Source of the DNA: Lyophyllum atratum
Lineage: Eukaryota; Basidiomycota; Agaricomycetes; Agaricales; Lyophyllaceae
Length of the DNA: 64,000 bases
Assembly (NCBI GenBank): GCA_014905825.1
Contig: JACGCN010000053.1
Span: 186,001-250,000, forward strand
Direction of reading: 5' to 3'
Below the pieces are notes generated by a model. It searched no databases. It saw only the letters and a list, made by a program, of their open reading frames with translations, and was not told the origin of the DNA. A program made the translations under genes and the position numbers. This document shows positions 25,632 to 37,759 of this stretch, in pieces (position 1 is the first letter of the stretch; the number at the start of each line of letters is the position of its first letter).

Positions 25632-27518
25632 ATGTCTTCCAACGCCCGAGGCCCGCTCTTCTTGGGACTCGATCTCTCAACTCAGCAACTCAAAGCCATC
25701 GTGATCGATCAGAATTCGACTCTCGTGCACGAATCTGCAGTCCATTTCGATAACGACCTCCCAAGCCACGGAACCACCAATGGAGCCATCCGTGGACCTG
25801 GCAATCATGGAGCGGTGACCTCACCCGTCGCGATGTGGCTTGAGGCCATAGACCTGTTGTTCGATCGTATGAAGAAAGCGGGTGTTCAACTCAACGCGAT
25901 ATCAGCGATATCAGGCGCTGGGCAAGTGAGTCGCGGCTTTCGAAGCAGCGCCATCCTTTTCTTATTCTATGTTCCAAAAATCTAGCAACATGGATCTGTA
26001 TATTGGTCGCAAAACGCGGAGACACTCCTATGTTCTCTTGACTCGGCTCAATCTCTCGCATCGCAGTTGGCCCCTGGAGCTTTCTCTTTGCCCACAGCTC
26101 CGATATGGCAAGATTCTTCGACAACACAGGAATGTAGGAAATTAGAAGAATATATTGGGGGACCTCAAGTTCTAGCCGATCTTACTGGCAGTCGTGCATA
26201 CGAGCGGTTCACGGGCAATCAGATAGCCAAGGTACTCACACTCTTTGTCATTCCTCTAAAGCTTGGGTTCTGACTACATAGTTTCTAGATACGTCGACTA
26301 CACCCCGAAGCATACCAGTCGACATCTCGCATCTCGCTGGTCTCTTCCTTCATCCCCTCTCTCTTCCTCGGTCGTATCGTTCCTATAGATATATCTGATG
26401 CGAGCGGCATGAACCTTATGGATGTCATTAGCTGCAAGTGGAACGACGCCCTTCTTGAAGCTTGTGGCGGACCTGAGCTACATACAAAACTAGGTCCTGA
26501 GCCAGATATTGGAGGTATTGTGCTCGGGAAGGTCACCAAGTGGTGGGTTGAACGATGGGGGCTGAGTCCAGGTATGTTACATTTACTCGCAGTTTGCCAA
26601 AACACGTTTCATAATTATCATTCAGAGTGCGTAGTTGCACCATTCACCGGCGACAACCCTGCCTCGGTGGTTGCTCTTTCAGCTCCTGGAGATGCCGTCC
26701 TTTCTCTCGGCACATCCACAACATTTCTTCTCTCCATACCCGGCGCCGATACCCCTCCAAAGAGGTTCACGACCTCTCACCTTCTATCCCACCCCGTAGA
26801 CTTCCATGGGAAAATAGCCATGCTTTGCTACAAAAACGGGGCACTGGCGCGGGAACAGGTTCGGGACCGCTATGCAGACCGCGACTGGAACCGCTTCAAC
26901 GAGCTCGTTGAAGCAACACCGCCTGGGAACAATGGGTATTTCGGTCTGTATTTCCCTCTTCCAGAAATCATCCCGCCAGGCGTCGTGGGACAGTACACCT
27001 TCCAAGCGGAGAGCCTGGATAAGAAGGGGGTCCTTCCATCGGGGGTGGATGATATACCCGCGAACGCGCATCCACGTGCGATCCTGGAATCGCAGTTTCT
27101 GTCAATCCGCTCCCGTATTGCGGACATTTTGCCTAAAAATTCCCCTCCCCTTCAACGTCTCGTCGCCACTGGTGGGTCTTCGGCCAATCAAACGATCCGG
27201 CAGCTTGCAGCGGTTCGTCTTTGCCTTTCTGCTTCTCGTTATGTCTTCTGATAGGTTATGCTGTAGGATATCTTCGGCATGAAAGTGTTCGTATCCTCTA
27301 CCAAGGAAGCAGCAGGCATGGGAGGAGCGCTGTTGGCCAAATACGCATGGTGGAAAGCCAGGCGTGGGGGCAGCGGAACTTTCGAAGACATGACAGGAGG
27401 CGAAGTCACCGGCTTGCTGTGTGTCGCTGAGCCCGTGAAGGAGGTCACTGACGTTTATGAGACGCTCGTGGACTTGTACCGTGCTTGCGAGGAGCAAGTC
27501 GTTTCGAAAGAAGTATAG
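25632..27518 (+). CDS. XKS1: Xylulokinase (D-xylulose kinase, FGGY family)
   Basis: Cytosolic sugar kinase that phosphorylates D-xylulose to D-xylulose 5-phosphate, feeding pentose catabolism into the pentose phosphate pathway. The N-terminal ATPase fold begins FLGLDLSTQQLKAIVID (DxSTQ signature) after a short MSSNARGP lead. SAISGAGQ then HGSVYW join across an intron at about 25926-25984. Further family blocks are APIWQDSSTTQEC (sugar-binding segment), RRLHPEAY, SDASGMNLMDV, PFTGDNPASVVAL, and LSLGTSTTFLLS (ATP-binding). The C-terminal domain has VATGGSSANQTIRQLAADIFG across an intron and SSTKEAAGMGGALLA. At about 560 residues it matches eukaryotic xylulokinases. The first Met was chosen because the conserved fold starts nine residues later. 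Confidence 0.94.
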
Positions 27519-27808
27519 ATCGCACTGACAGAACTCTTGTATGCCTACTTTATCTTTTGGGAGTCGTTGGGATGTCTTCGGGTTTTTAGATCGTGGCAGG
27601 GTATTACTATTGGACATAAATAGCAGATCTCATGATAGATCTACATCTATATCTGGAATTTCCTTTTTCACAACGGATGTCAAGGTCGATACTGTATATT
27701 TCCACAGTCAGTCGTCATACGCACTCCTTCCTCTCTCATTCTCCCATCAGACGAGCAGGTATATCATTCTTCCACTTCAACCCACTCTCGTCTGGTTGTC
27801 GCCACAGC

Positions 27809-29984
27809 ATGGAGGGCCCGAACGCATTGAAACGTACGGTGCATGACGACAATATCCCGGAATCTGCAAGCAAACGGCTCAAGCCTACCGACTCAACGCC
27901 TGCAGAGAGTCCTGCCCCAGCACCACCTCTGGACTCGCATGCTCACGAAATTCGCGCTGAACCCAGTGTCGCAGACGTCCCTGAGGGAGTTGCCAAGGCC
28001 GAGCATGGCGCAGAACGCACCAAACGAGCCAGGGGAAACGACACATCAGGCAAGACAAGCAAACGTAAAAAGAAGGACGAGAAAAAACCCAGCCATTGGG
28101 CCCGTCGAGGAACACGCAATGACGAAGTCGCAGACGGAAACAATACTCAGAGTTCAGGTCAACCCGACGCGTCTCGTCTGCCAAAACGACGATGCGCGCT
28201 GCTTATAGGTTTCTGTGGATCGGGCTATAGTGGAATGCAAATGTAACATGCCATTCGAATTCTCCTTCGACTCGTTTCTTGACCTGTCCCCTTCCAGCCA
28301 ACCAGACCATACGAAAACGATCGAGGGTGTCCTTTTCCAAGCGATGGTGCGGGCGGGGGCTGTCTCGCAAGATAATGCCGACGATCCGGTCAAGGTACTC
28401 TACTGCTTCCGCTGGTGCTCCCATTCTTATATGTTTGTAGATTGGCCTTGCCCGTGCAGCTCGCACAGACGCTGGTGTTCATGCTGCAGGAAATCTTGTT
28501 TCTCTTAAAATGATCACAACAGTCCCAGACGTACCCGACATCGTGGCCCGCATTAACGAGGAGTTACCTCCCGAGATTCGTCTATGGGGATATGTATGTC
28601 TTGTTCTACCCGCAGGTTGAAGAATCTCACCACCCGTTCTCCAGGTTCGAGTCCAAAACTCGTTCAACGCGCGCATGTCCGTTGCATTTCTCTGGGACTC
28701 CTCTCAAGGCCTTTCTGAACATTGCATCCAGGGTCTGCGATAGCCGGAAGTATACTTATTTCTTCCCCTCATATCTTCTGCTCCCGCCGAAGCCCGGAAG
28801 TGGCCTCGACCGCAGCTTGCAGCAATATGTGGCTTCGCTTTCTTTCGATCCAGAGGTGCAGGCGGCAGATAAAGAAAAATTGCTCCACCCGTTTTGGGCG
28901 GACGCGGACCTTTCCAGCCATGACGTTGCTCGCAAGCGCGCATGGAGAGTCGCGCCTGCGCAGGTGGAGCGGCTCAGGGACATCGTCAAGAAGTTCGAAG
29001 GCACTCACAACTTCCATAATTTCACCGTGGCCCGCGACTTTAGCGATCGCAGTAATCAAAGGCATATGAAAAAAATTGAGGTTGGTGTTGCCTACTGTGC
29101 TACTATCCGCATGTTAACGGCTCGTTCTATACAGATTGCAGATCCTGTGGTTTACGGTGAAAACGGAGTGGATAAGTGTTCTCTTCCACGGCCAAAGCTT
29201 CATGTTGCATCAGGTAAGTACATAGCATCGTCAATTCATTAGGAGAGTCTGACAACTGTTTTTCCAGATCGTGAGTTAGGTTCCTCGGAGTCTACGCTGA
29301 ACTTACTTTGTGTTTCCCAGCGTAAAATGATGTCTGCTCTAGTGCTAGCTTGCCGGACCGACACGCCAGAGCAAGTCATCGACGAGGTCAGTCAACGAGC
29401 TCTCGTTCATTCATGAATTTCAGTGGTTCACTTGTAACTTCTCAAAGCTTTACGGGCCGCGTGTCGTGTTCATCCCAAAGATGCCTTCACTGGGACTTCT
29501 GCTCGAAGAGCCACTATTCGATTCCTACAACACCAGGATGACGCCCATCAACGAGAAACTAGACCCTTCAGATCCTGACTATCGACCTCCTATCAGCTTC
29601 GAGGACCATCGTAACAACATCAACGCCTTCAAGCAAAAATACATCTACGACAACATGCGACAGGTTGAAGACCGCGATGGCCTGTGAGCCTCCAATGTTT
29701 TACTCGGTTCAACATTTGTTGACCCTTGGCACAGGTTCGATGCTTGGATGCGTTATGTAGATGCCTACGGTGGTAATGATCTGCTCTATCTCAACCCAAA
29801 AGGCACCATCCCGCCAGCAGCGGTCATCAAGAAGAAGGAGCGACGCGACAACCCATTCAAAGAGAAGAAGAGATTCGACGCCACAAGCTTCCTTGCGGAA
29901 GACGAGAAGGCAAAATTAATGGACGAAGACGACGAGGAAGAGGCCCAAATAAGCAAGAAAGACCTTGCCGATACAGAGGGATAG
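27809..29984 (+). CDS. PUS1: tRNA pseudouridine synthase Pus1 (TruA family)
   Basis: Isomerises specific uridines to pseudouridine in tRNAs, and in yeast also in U2 snRNA and mRNA. The N-terminus is charged and Lys-rich (KRKKKDEKKPSHWARRGTR), suiting nuclear targeting. The catalytic fold starts with RCALLIGFCGSGYSGMQ and continues after an intron with PDHTKTIEGVLFQAMV. The catalytic Asp is in AARTDAGVHAAGNLVSLKM (about 28453-28510). Other conserved parts are FNARMSCDSRKYTYFFPSYLL (across an intron near 28650-28730) and THNFHNFTVARDF (about 29003). The protein ends ...KKDLADTEG after an acidic tail. The Met at 27809 is preceded in frame by Met codons at 27632 and 27677, which could extend the protein (see findings). 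Convergent with RPB4, 63 bp apart. Confidence 0.92.
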
Positions 29985-30047
29985 TATATTCCTAAGGATA
30001 CCTCCTCGTATATAAGGACCATTAACTGATGTATGCAACACATTGGT

Positions 30048-30664
30048 TTAAGATTGGAACTTCCGCATGGTCTGGATCTCGTCAAGCAATGCCTGGAGTC
30101 TATCGTCGTCAATCTTGACGAGGCTGCAGAACCGAGTGGGCACGGCAATGCAATTTAGATGTCAAATAGCTTACCTTGGGATAACGCTCTTTGCCTCTTC
30201 CGCGTCTGCGGGACATAGATTGGCAATTTGTGCCGTCTCGAACTGCGTTAAAGCAGGCTCTCTTCGTAGAGTCCTTTAAGTGAAAGGGGCGGGTAAGACC
30301 AGGCGGTAGGGATGTATAGATCCACAACGCACTCTCGCACAGCACTCGCTGAGTCGGTGGTGTTGAACTTCGTGAATGTCTTGACATATTCCAATGTCTT
30401 GTTATACACACTAGAGATGAAGGATCAGCACGTGAACAAAGTGAAGAATGTCCAACGCACGCCGTATCGGGCGCGTCCTTGTCCCTGTTCTCCAGCAGAT
30501 ATTTGACTTCGGAAATCAAGAGGCAACCAGCATTGTTGAATTCTGGACTGGGTTGAGAATTTGTGCATAGATCACAGTAAAAATTTCTGACCTGGACCGA
30601 GCTTCAACGCAGAGGCATCCTCATCTTCAGTTGCCGGTCGGTGCCTCAGTCGAGGGGTGGTCAT
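30048..30664 (-). CDS. RPB4: RNA polymerase II subunit Rpb4
   Basis: Stalk subunit of RNA polymerase II that pairs with Rpb7 and links transcription to mRNA export and decay. On the minus strand, exon 1 starts at 30664 (MTTPRLRHRPATEDEDASALKLGPE). It splices to FNNAGCLLISEVKYLLENRDKDAPDT, then VYNKTLEYVKTFTKFN. The last exons read TLRREPALTQFETAQIANL and CPADAEEAKSVIPSL, ending LLDEIQTMRKFQS at 30048. These are standard Rpb4/HRDC-like motifs, and the length of about 140 residues is normal. An internal Met at 30519 belongs to an intron-retaining frame and is not the start. Confidence 0.93.
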
Positions 30665-31037
30665 TTGCCTTGCTGATTAGTTGCAGCAACCTCAGATTTT
30701 CCTTTGCTGTTGTTTGCTTCCCTTCCTAGTATAACAAAAATCAACAATGATGTCATGGTGAATATCGACCTTTGCTGGCCCCAGGCAGGCCTATGTAGGG
30801 TGAAATCAAGCGGAAAATAAAATAGCAGGGCTGGGGAGGTGCGAAAATCGGTATAGAACGAGACTTCTGCGCTCAGCTCAGCGAATAGAATCAGCCAGCA
30901 GCAGCTATTGTTGTTCGATCGTTCTATTGTCACATATATAATCGAGAGAGCCCAACAAGATACAAAGAACACGCGATTCGATAGCAGGTAAATCACAAAC
31001 ATCGACCGACCACTACAACAACATAAGGGACTTCACT
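30665..31037. other. Intergenic region between RPB4 and the R3H gene
   Basis: About 370 bp containing the RPB4 promoter and the 3' UTR of the R3H/SUZ gene (both on the minus strand). An open minus-strand frame (30661-31002) is Cys/Phe-rich without family features and is not called. No RNA gene or repeat is seen. Confidence 0.5.
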
Positions 31038-34000
31038 TTAATTTATACCGCCGCCACAGACGAGGGCTGCGGGCTCCTTCTCCATCTGACCCTCTACGAC
31101 CTGACCATCCAAGGCCATGTCCTCCATTTGCCCGACCAGAATCGCACTCGCAACCGCATCACCCCTCACACGCTCCTTTTCCTTTTCTGCCTGCGCCTTG
31201 CCCGCCACGGGACGTCGGAGAACCTTGGGGTTGAACAGTTCTGAAGACTACTCATGATTGATCAGTAAAAGCTTGTCAATGAAAGGAGAACCGGTATGCT
31301 TACTTTTGGCGGGGGCCGTTCGAATCCACGGTCAGAGTCCTCGCTATGGGGCTCTCCACTATCAGTCGCACCTAGGTTATGGGGATGATACACAGGAGCA
31401 TTGGAGTTCAGTTGTCCCTGCCCCGGACTCGGCATGCGGATGTTACGGGTAGACGATGTGTTGCCCCAGGCACCCGACACGACGGGCGTCCGCTTCTCCG
31501 GTGCGGCGCTCACCGAGGAGAGGGGTGGAAAATCTGTTGATGACTGCAGTGGGACGGGTGGCTTCTGCTGTGATGCGGGGGTGTGCAACGTCGAATTGCC
31601 GTTGAGGTTGCGGGGAGCTGAGATGGGTGACATCGTGCGGGAATTGCTATGTGAGTGATCGTGGTGCCTTGTCTGAGTCGCATGCAATGTGGGCTGGGGC
31701 TTCAGACCGACGGCCCAATCTGGCCGGGGAGGTAATGGGTGCTGCGACGAAGTCGAAGTGTACGTTCGCCTTGATGACGAAGACGTCGTAGACGAGGACT
31801 GTCAGGGCTAGAAGTAAGAAACGGAAGACACATTCTTGAGCAGAATTCGCTTACGGCAGTGGAAGAAACATCGTCACAGTTCGAAGAACGGCTGTTAATA
31901 CTATTAGCCGAGGTCCTCCTGGAAGAACTTAATCGCGGCCCCATGGCGTCCACCCCTACGGAGCCAGGAGAGGTGACCTGACCGCCTTGGCTAACGCCAG
32001 GCCCATAGCTCCAAGCAGCGCGACCTTGGTTCACGGGCACACCACCCCTGCCTTTGCCTCCGTTCACGCCGCTATGCCTATTCGGAACCCGAGCGTTGGT
32101 CGTCGTAGGACTGGTCGTGACGCCATTGCGACCCATGGTAGGAGCACTATTGTTATGCGCCGGATTTGCCATCACATTGCCGTTCATCGACCTCGGTACC
32201 TCATACATATTTCGATTGAGATGGGGAGGCGGAGCCTCCACCGGTTGCCCCGGCTGTGGTGGGTAGTATACCGGGTATGTGTATGCGTGAGGCGGTTGCA
32301 TATAAGGCTGATACGAGGGATTGTGTACGGCTGGAGGTGGAGCACTGGCAGGGTTGAGCGTGTGATGCGGTGGTTGTGGTGGTAGCTGCGAGGGGTGTTG
32401 TTGCATGTGAGGCGGTGATTGCATGGGGTGCTGTGGTGACGGCCACCCGTAAGGATGGCTATACCCATTGTGCGGGGGCGAGATGTACAGTTCTGAGCTC
32501 GAAGGTGTTGAAGGGTCGGATACGCTATGGTGCACGTGCGCAGGCGGGGACTGATACGGGTTGTACGGCGGATAGTACGGGTATGCCCCAAAGTAGGTGT
32601 TGGGAGGCTGGCCGGGAGGCGAGTATGGATATAGGTACTGAGATGGATGGTATCCATGATGTGGGGGAGGCTGTGTTGGGTCGTAGACTGTGCCTTGCGT
32701 TGGTTCGTAGATGGTTGCGTATGTGAAGGACGGCGAGGGCGCTCTAGAGTTCCGTGAGCTGCCTGGACCACCGTTGAACGAAGCGGCTGACGAGTGCAAT
32801 GAGCGCGACGAGGATGACGCCGAAGCATTTCGTGTAAGCTGACGAGAGTCCTTCTTTTCGCGGCCACTAGGCCCAGACGGCGCAGAATACTCGCTTTCCG
32901 TCGCAGGTGAGCTCGCCGCGTCATCCAAGTCGCCCGCAACGCTGCTGCCACCCCCTGCACTCGTCGACGCCGAGCCCGAAACCAGACTGAGAGAAGATGA
33001 GCTCGCGCTCATATCCTTCTCCTTTTCTTTCTCCTTTTCCTCAAAGTCCATGAATATCCGAGAGCGCGCTTCGTTGTAGGCCGCCTCTCGCTCTTCTATG
33101 GTCATCCTTTTCTTACTGCTGCCGCCCGTAGCATTACTCCGCCCACCTATGCTGCCAGATTCGGACGGCTCGACGTCTGAGAGATCCGCGTCTTCCCCAG
33201 CTACAGAGCCCGCTTGCGATTGCGCTTTATTGGGCCGGCGATCTGGCTGTGACCGGCGCATAATTTTGAAGGCGGGCTGTGCGGTCGATTCTGCCGGGAC
33301 GAGATCGCATAGCCTCCGAGTAGGACTGGAATGTTATCGTGTGAGAAAGTGCAAGGGCGTGAAGTCAGAGAACAAACTGTACATTCGACTATCGGGCGTT
33401 GGGAGGACGATGATGCCCTTGCTAGCGGGGTCGCTTTCGGGCGCCAGTTTGTAGAACGCCGAGCAGCGATGGACGAGCAATCGTTGATAAGACGTAGATG
33501 GCGTCAAATCGATGCGGGGTCTTGTTTCGGTCGCAAAAAGGTCAGCCTCAAGACCCATAGAGAGTAGCCGAACAATGGGCGCCAGTTTCTCGCTGGGCGG
33601 CCACGACGGCAGGAAAGAGCAAAAACTCACCTCCGATCGTTTATGAGACCCTCCATAAGCTCTCCCAGCTTCAACACATATATCCTGTCTTTGCTTCTAA
33701 GCGCTTCTAGAATTTGAGGGTCGACATCCGGGGGCTGATTTGCGTGTGCGGATACGAGGACGTCTGAATCGATGCCATTTGCGCGGCTGTGGGAGTCTAA
33801 CGAGGCGGAGGCGGGTAGCTGGAACGCTGGGCTGGAGATAGATGGGAGGGAGGTGGAGTCTGATATTGCTGTGAAGGGGGGCGGGGACGACGCTGGGCTT
33901 GTGGAGGAGGTCGAGGATGAGTTTTGCAAGGGGGGCATTGAGGGAAAAGGGGAATTGTGGTTGTCGAGAAAGATGGGATGTTCTAGCCGCAGGGCAGCTC

Positions 34001-34045
34001 AGCAGTGGGCGAGAATGAAAGCGACTAGTAGTTACCGAGCGCCAT
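31038..34045 (-). CDS. R3H and SUZ domain RNA-binding protein with prion-like tail
   Basis: Probable cytoplasmic mRNA-associated protein of the R3HDM/ARPP21/Encore family. Exon 1 is short (from 34045, Met-Ala-Leu) and splices across a 53-bp intron to EHPIFLDNHNSPFPSMPPLQ. The R3H domain, which binds single-stranded nucleic acid, lies at about 33350-33720 (KLGELMEGLINDR; SYQRLLVHRCSAFYKL). A SUZ domain follows (KKRMTIEEREAAYNEARSRIF, about 33040-33120). A long exon (31702-33261) is rich in Tyr, Pro, Gln and His. The last exon carries a SUZ-C-like block (LFNPKVLRRPVAGKAQAEKEK) and ends ALVCGGGIN at 31038. The domain set is clear; the biological target is not. Confidence 0.87.
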
Positions 34046-34146
34046 TTTGAGGAAAGGACAGGACAGACGACTCTCAGACCATCACCGTACAACGCAAAAA
34101 ACTATGATAGACCCGTGGGTAAATTACATCAAGCTCAACTAATCAA

Positions 34147-36051
34147 CTACCACTTGGTATATATTAAATCCAAGGCTGCACCAGAGTCAGCGCTCGTTCG
34201 AATCCAATAGCAGGACACCCACCAGAACACGAAGATGAGACCCCCATATATCGCAAGTCCCAGAGCAGCCCTATTCAGCACCCTACTCTTACTTTCGTCG
34301 TCACGCGTCAGCTACAGCCACAATTCATCAGCTTCTACAGCACTCTTGACACGTATGTCTTACCTTCCAATAAAACAGCCCCGGCAGAATAAAAGAGATC
34401 GTCGTTGATCCCGTGGACCCCACAAACGATAGAACTGCAGTCCGATGTCAGCGGAGGCACCATCTTCAAATTTCAAGAACAATGTACCCATTTGCAAATC
34501 GTCCACAAGATAAGCAACGGTGAATCCACCGGCGATGATGGCCGACGTCAGTATCGTGTGCTTGAAGGTTGTCATCTCGGAATGCCCATTCTCATCTTCG
34601 ATCTCCTCTTCCTCATCCTCTTCGTCGTCTGCTGTCTTAGCTACGGCGGGAGTTTGAAGATGCCCTGGATGAAACACCTTGTCGAGACAATTTCTACATG
34701 GGTGTACTTGCAGCGGGTACGAGAACAGGACAAGGACGACGATGGCCAGTTGTCCAAATGCAATGAAAAGCGACGTTGATGGATACATCGCAATGATGTT
34801 TGCCCCGACCTGTTATCTTATCTGAGTCTACCGCGCCGCCCACGACACAAGCTGATTCACCTTTGAACCAAAAGTCAAGTACCCAAAGATAGCAATGACC
34901 TCGTAGGTCAGGATCGCCGACCCGATGGAGCCTCCAATAATCACGTTCATCCGCTCTTGCGAATTGGTCTTTACTTCATTATAAAGCGGGAAGATCTAAA
35001 CACAAAAACTCAGTGACCAGTATCCACGAAGTGCGCCACGACTGACATTTTGAGCGCAAGTGAATGCAAAGACTTGTATTGGAAATGTGGACACAAAATT
35101 GGGCGTGAAGTGAATTAAATGCACTTCACCCCGACTGGGCATTCCCGAGAGTGGCCAGAAGTAGCAGACGATCACAATGACAAGGAGATATGCTGTAATT
35201 GGGTATAAGCGCACATGCTATTCTTAGGAGGAAATCCATCATACCAACGGCGAACAACGCGACATAGCTGGTGTGCCGAAGGCTGTCCATTCGGCGAAGA
35301 AACGCAAGGGGTATAAGCACAATCATAAAGATCGTGATCCAGTTGGCTCCATTCAAAGTCCACGCCGGGGGATTCGTCGACGGCGAAGTAAGGACATGAT
35401 AGAAAGACTGCACAACATTCGGCATCAGGCCCTTCACAATGATTAAATAGCTAATAATTGATTGAGTTCCATGGTTGTCCAAGCAATGAAACACGGTGCC
35501 GTAAAATTGAGCAAGCGAGGATCTTACCTGATAGACACGCCAAAACACTTGATAGCAATAGCAGCGTCGAAGAAAACGGCTGCCTTCGGGAAGGTCAGCT
35601 GAGCCACGGCGAAGAACGAAGCACGTCTATGGTGGGTTTGAGTGCCGCATAGGGACAACAGATAGAGTCCAAAGGCTGCGACGGAGCCTGAGAACACGCA
35701 TGTAATCATCCCAGGTATTATGCCAGCCGACGCCATGGCCTAGTAAACGATAACATGAGCTGATATATTCATATGACGCAGTTGCAGCATACCAGAGGGA
35801 AAGTAAGCATTCCTGCAGAGTCCATGTTTAGCTGTTGCTAACTTCCATTCACGAAATAGATAGATACCTGTTCCCATAATCGTATTTGCGAGGTTGCTGA
35901 TACAGCTGACGATGCTCGCATGACCATCACGTTTGGTAAGTCGTTTCACCGTACCATCTCTATCGCCACCCAACAGCGCGCTCTGCTCCCCACCGTTACT
36001 CGCCCCAGGCTCCGAAGAATTGGCGGGGGTCACCCCATAAGTCTGTACCAT
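34147..36051 (-). CDS. Vacuolar-type amino acid transporter (AVT/SLC38, AAAP family)
   Basis: Multispanning amino acid/auxin permease family protein, probably a vacuolar neutral or basic amino acid exporter. The N-terminal tail is hydrophilic, then SIVSCISNLANTIMGTGMLTFPLA, the family's first membrane segment, spans an intron. Further helices include MASAGIIPGMITCVFSGSVA, AAIAIKCFGVSIRYLIIVKG, WITIFMIVLIPLAFLRRMDS, AYLLVIVIVCYFWPLSG, FPIQVFAFTCAQN, and LFIAFGQLAIVVLVLFSYPLQ. An acidic loop (DDEEDEEEEIEDEN) lies between late helices. The C-terminus ends IYTKW at 34147. An in-frame stop lies upstream of 36051 with no earlier Met, so 36051 is the first available start; an upstream exon is possible because an acidic stretch (EEDDDDDEAFE) precedes it in frame. 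Confidence 0.85.
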
Positions 36052-36365
36052 CTCAAAAGCCTCGTCGTCGTCGTCGTCTTCTTCTTTGTCGATGGCGGTT
36101 GGGCGAACTGGCGTGGGTGAGAGGAAGGAGGGGAGGTACTGCGCCAGATTCGCACGAGTCCGGGCCCCTTATCGAGGCTCGAATTCGTCACGGAAGAAAG
36201 AGATAGCGATAATGAGTGCGTGGTGGGTTGGTTTCCCGTAATGACTCGAAATAGGCACCTAGCGCTGTAACGGACTACGGACCTTGCATCTGATTTGTAC
36301 CCCGCAATTACGCTCGTTTCCCGGCACGTGGCACCTGATTTTGACGCGTTTTTTGAAATTCGTCC

Positions 36366-37586
36366 GTGTTTACCATCACCGTGTTAAGTGCTGCCGAGGG
36401 CGTGCTTCGCCTCGACCCGCTCGAAACCCCGCATTGCCACGATTCTTCGTCCTTATCACAACGAACACCAGCCTACATCCTTGAGGCTGGCCACGCGACC
36501 CTGCCTCTCCTGATCTCCTCATCCGTCTCGCGAGAGATCCCTAGGACCACGGATGTCCCCCGCTATCTTGGTAGGCCCCGAAGACAGAGGTTGGCTCCGC
36601 CGACAGCGAAGAACCTCTCGTTCCATTTTTTCTGTCGAAGCCGGCGACCCCTTGGCTTCTTAAGCAAGGAGATTGCGGAAGCCGTTTTGGGTGATCATTC
36701 AACCTACTCTTTCTCCGAACTGGCATCGCCGTGGGTTCTGCCGTACCACATCCCGTCCTCAAGGCAGAATGAACTCCCTGAACCGATTTCATTCGCTTCG
36801 TGAGTGAACCTGGAAAGTGCGGCCTCGCGGAGTAAGCACATCTAGAGGCTCGTTTGAGCGATGGAAAAGCCGATTAATGTTCAATGAATGGGATGATATC
36901 CTGCGAGGTATTTTTTCATCCATCATATCGTTGATAACAATTTCACGTCATACCTTATCGCTAGGCTGGAGTGACGAGGCGTATCCTATCTTTCACCACA
37001 CCCCTCTCCGCACACGCCAAGAGTGACCCTGTCGCGTCCAACTATTGAGCGCACCGCCCTCCCTCTTTCTGGGTTCGCCAATTTCGGATTTTTGAGTTCT
37101 CGCTGAAGCTGTCGGCATTGGTGTCTGTCATTCTAGCACACTACATCTCCTCAAAAACGGGCAAAACCCTGCTATGCGTTCCTCATAGGTCAATGACGAA
37201 ACGCACGTCGTCCGAGAGTGTGCTGAAGAGGCATCCTTAGACGTCAGCTACGTCCGCGATAGCACCAAGCCCGATGGCGTCCTCCCATGCCCGGATCGTT
37301 CCACCTCCGCACTGGTTTCTCCTAGGGATGTGTTACCTCGACTCGCGTCTTCCTTCTAATGGTACGATCGCTCGGGCGAACCCCGCAGATGGCATGGTGA
37401 AAGCTACGAGCTAATGGACGCAGAGATGGTGCTTCAAGATCTGGTCGACGGACGGTTGAGCTCTGCGTTGGCTATCGGTGATCTTCTAGTCCGCCATGAG
37501 TCGTAACAGAGAGTGCAGACAGCAGGTACACAGACGTTTTCAGGCTCCCGAAGGGCGATTTCGTTCCACCTGTCCCGTGGCCTTGA
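36366..37586 (+). pseudogene. Decayed Nudix hydrolase (DUF4743 / thiamine-pyrophosphokinase-related) pseudogene
   Basis: This otherwise gene-free gap holds ordered fragments of a Nudix/DUF4743 protein on the plus strand in different frames, broken by stops and shifts. In order: RPLGFLSKEIAEAVLGDH (about 36640-36700) and EPISFAS (about 36780); a WDDILRG-like piece near 36890; GWSDEAYPIF (about 36965); IERTALPLSGFANFGF (about 37045-37095). Then comes the Nudix-box part VRECAEEASLDVSYVRD (about 37207-37260), followed by WFLLGMCYLDSRLPSNGTIARA and NPADG (about 37314-37390). Next is SYELMDAEMVLQDLVDGRL then SSALAIGDLLVRHES (about 37405-37506), and RYTDVFRLPKGDFVPPVPWP ending at 37586. The order matches the intact family. 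No single splice scheme removes all the breaks I see. The left boundary is approximate. Confidence 0.78.
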
Positions 37587-37759
37587 TCGGCACCCGTTGA
37601 TCCCACTCTTCAGGTACGGAGTCATTACGGCTCCAATACATGTATCATTACTTATGCAGAAGGAATCGAAGGGAATGGTCATTGTCAACTGTGATGTTAT
37701 AAACTGCGGGCACTAGATGGACGCGAGTTAAAAGGCTACGGCTATGAATTCCACGTGGG

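Noticed and set aside
32184..32960. 258-residue minus-strand frame in the R3H gene
   Set aside because: His/Thr/Arg-rich shadow in another frame of the prion-like exon; it has no domain.
36366..36803. Independent 145-residue gene
   Set aside because: Its C-terminal half is the first part of the Nudix/DUF4743 pseudogene and the frame is lost afterwards.
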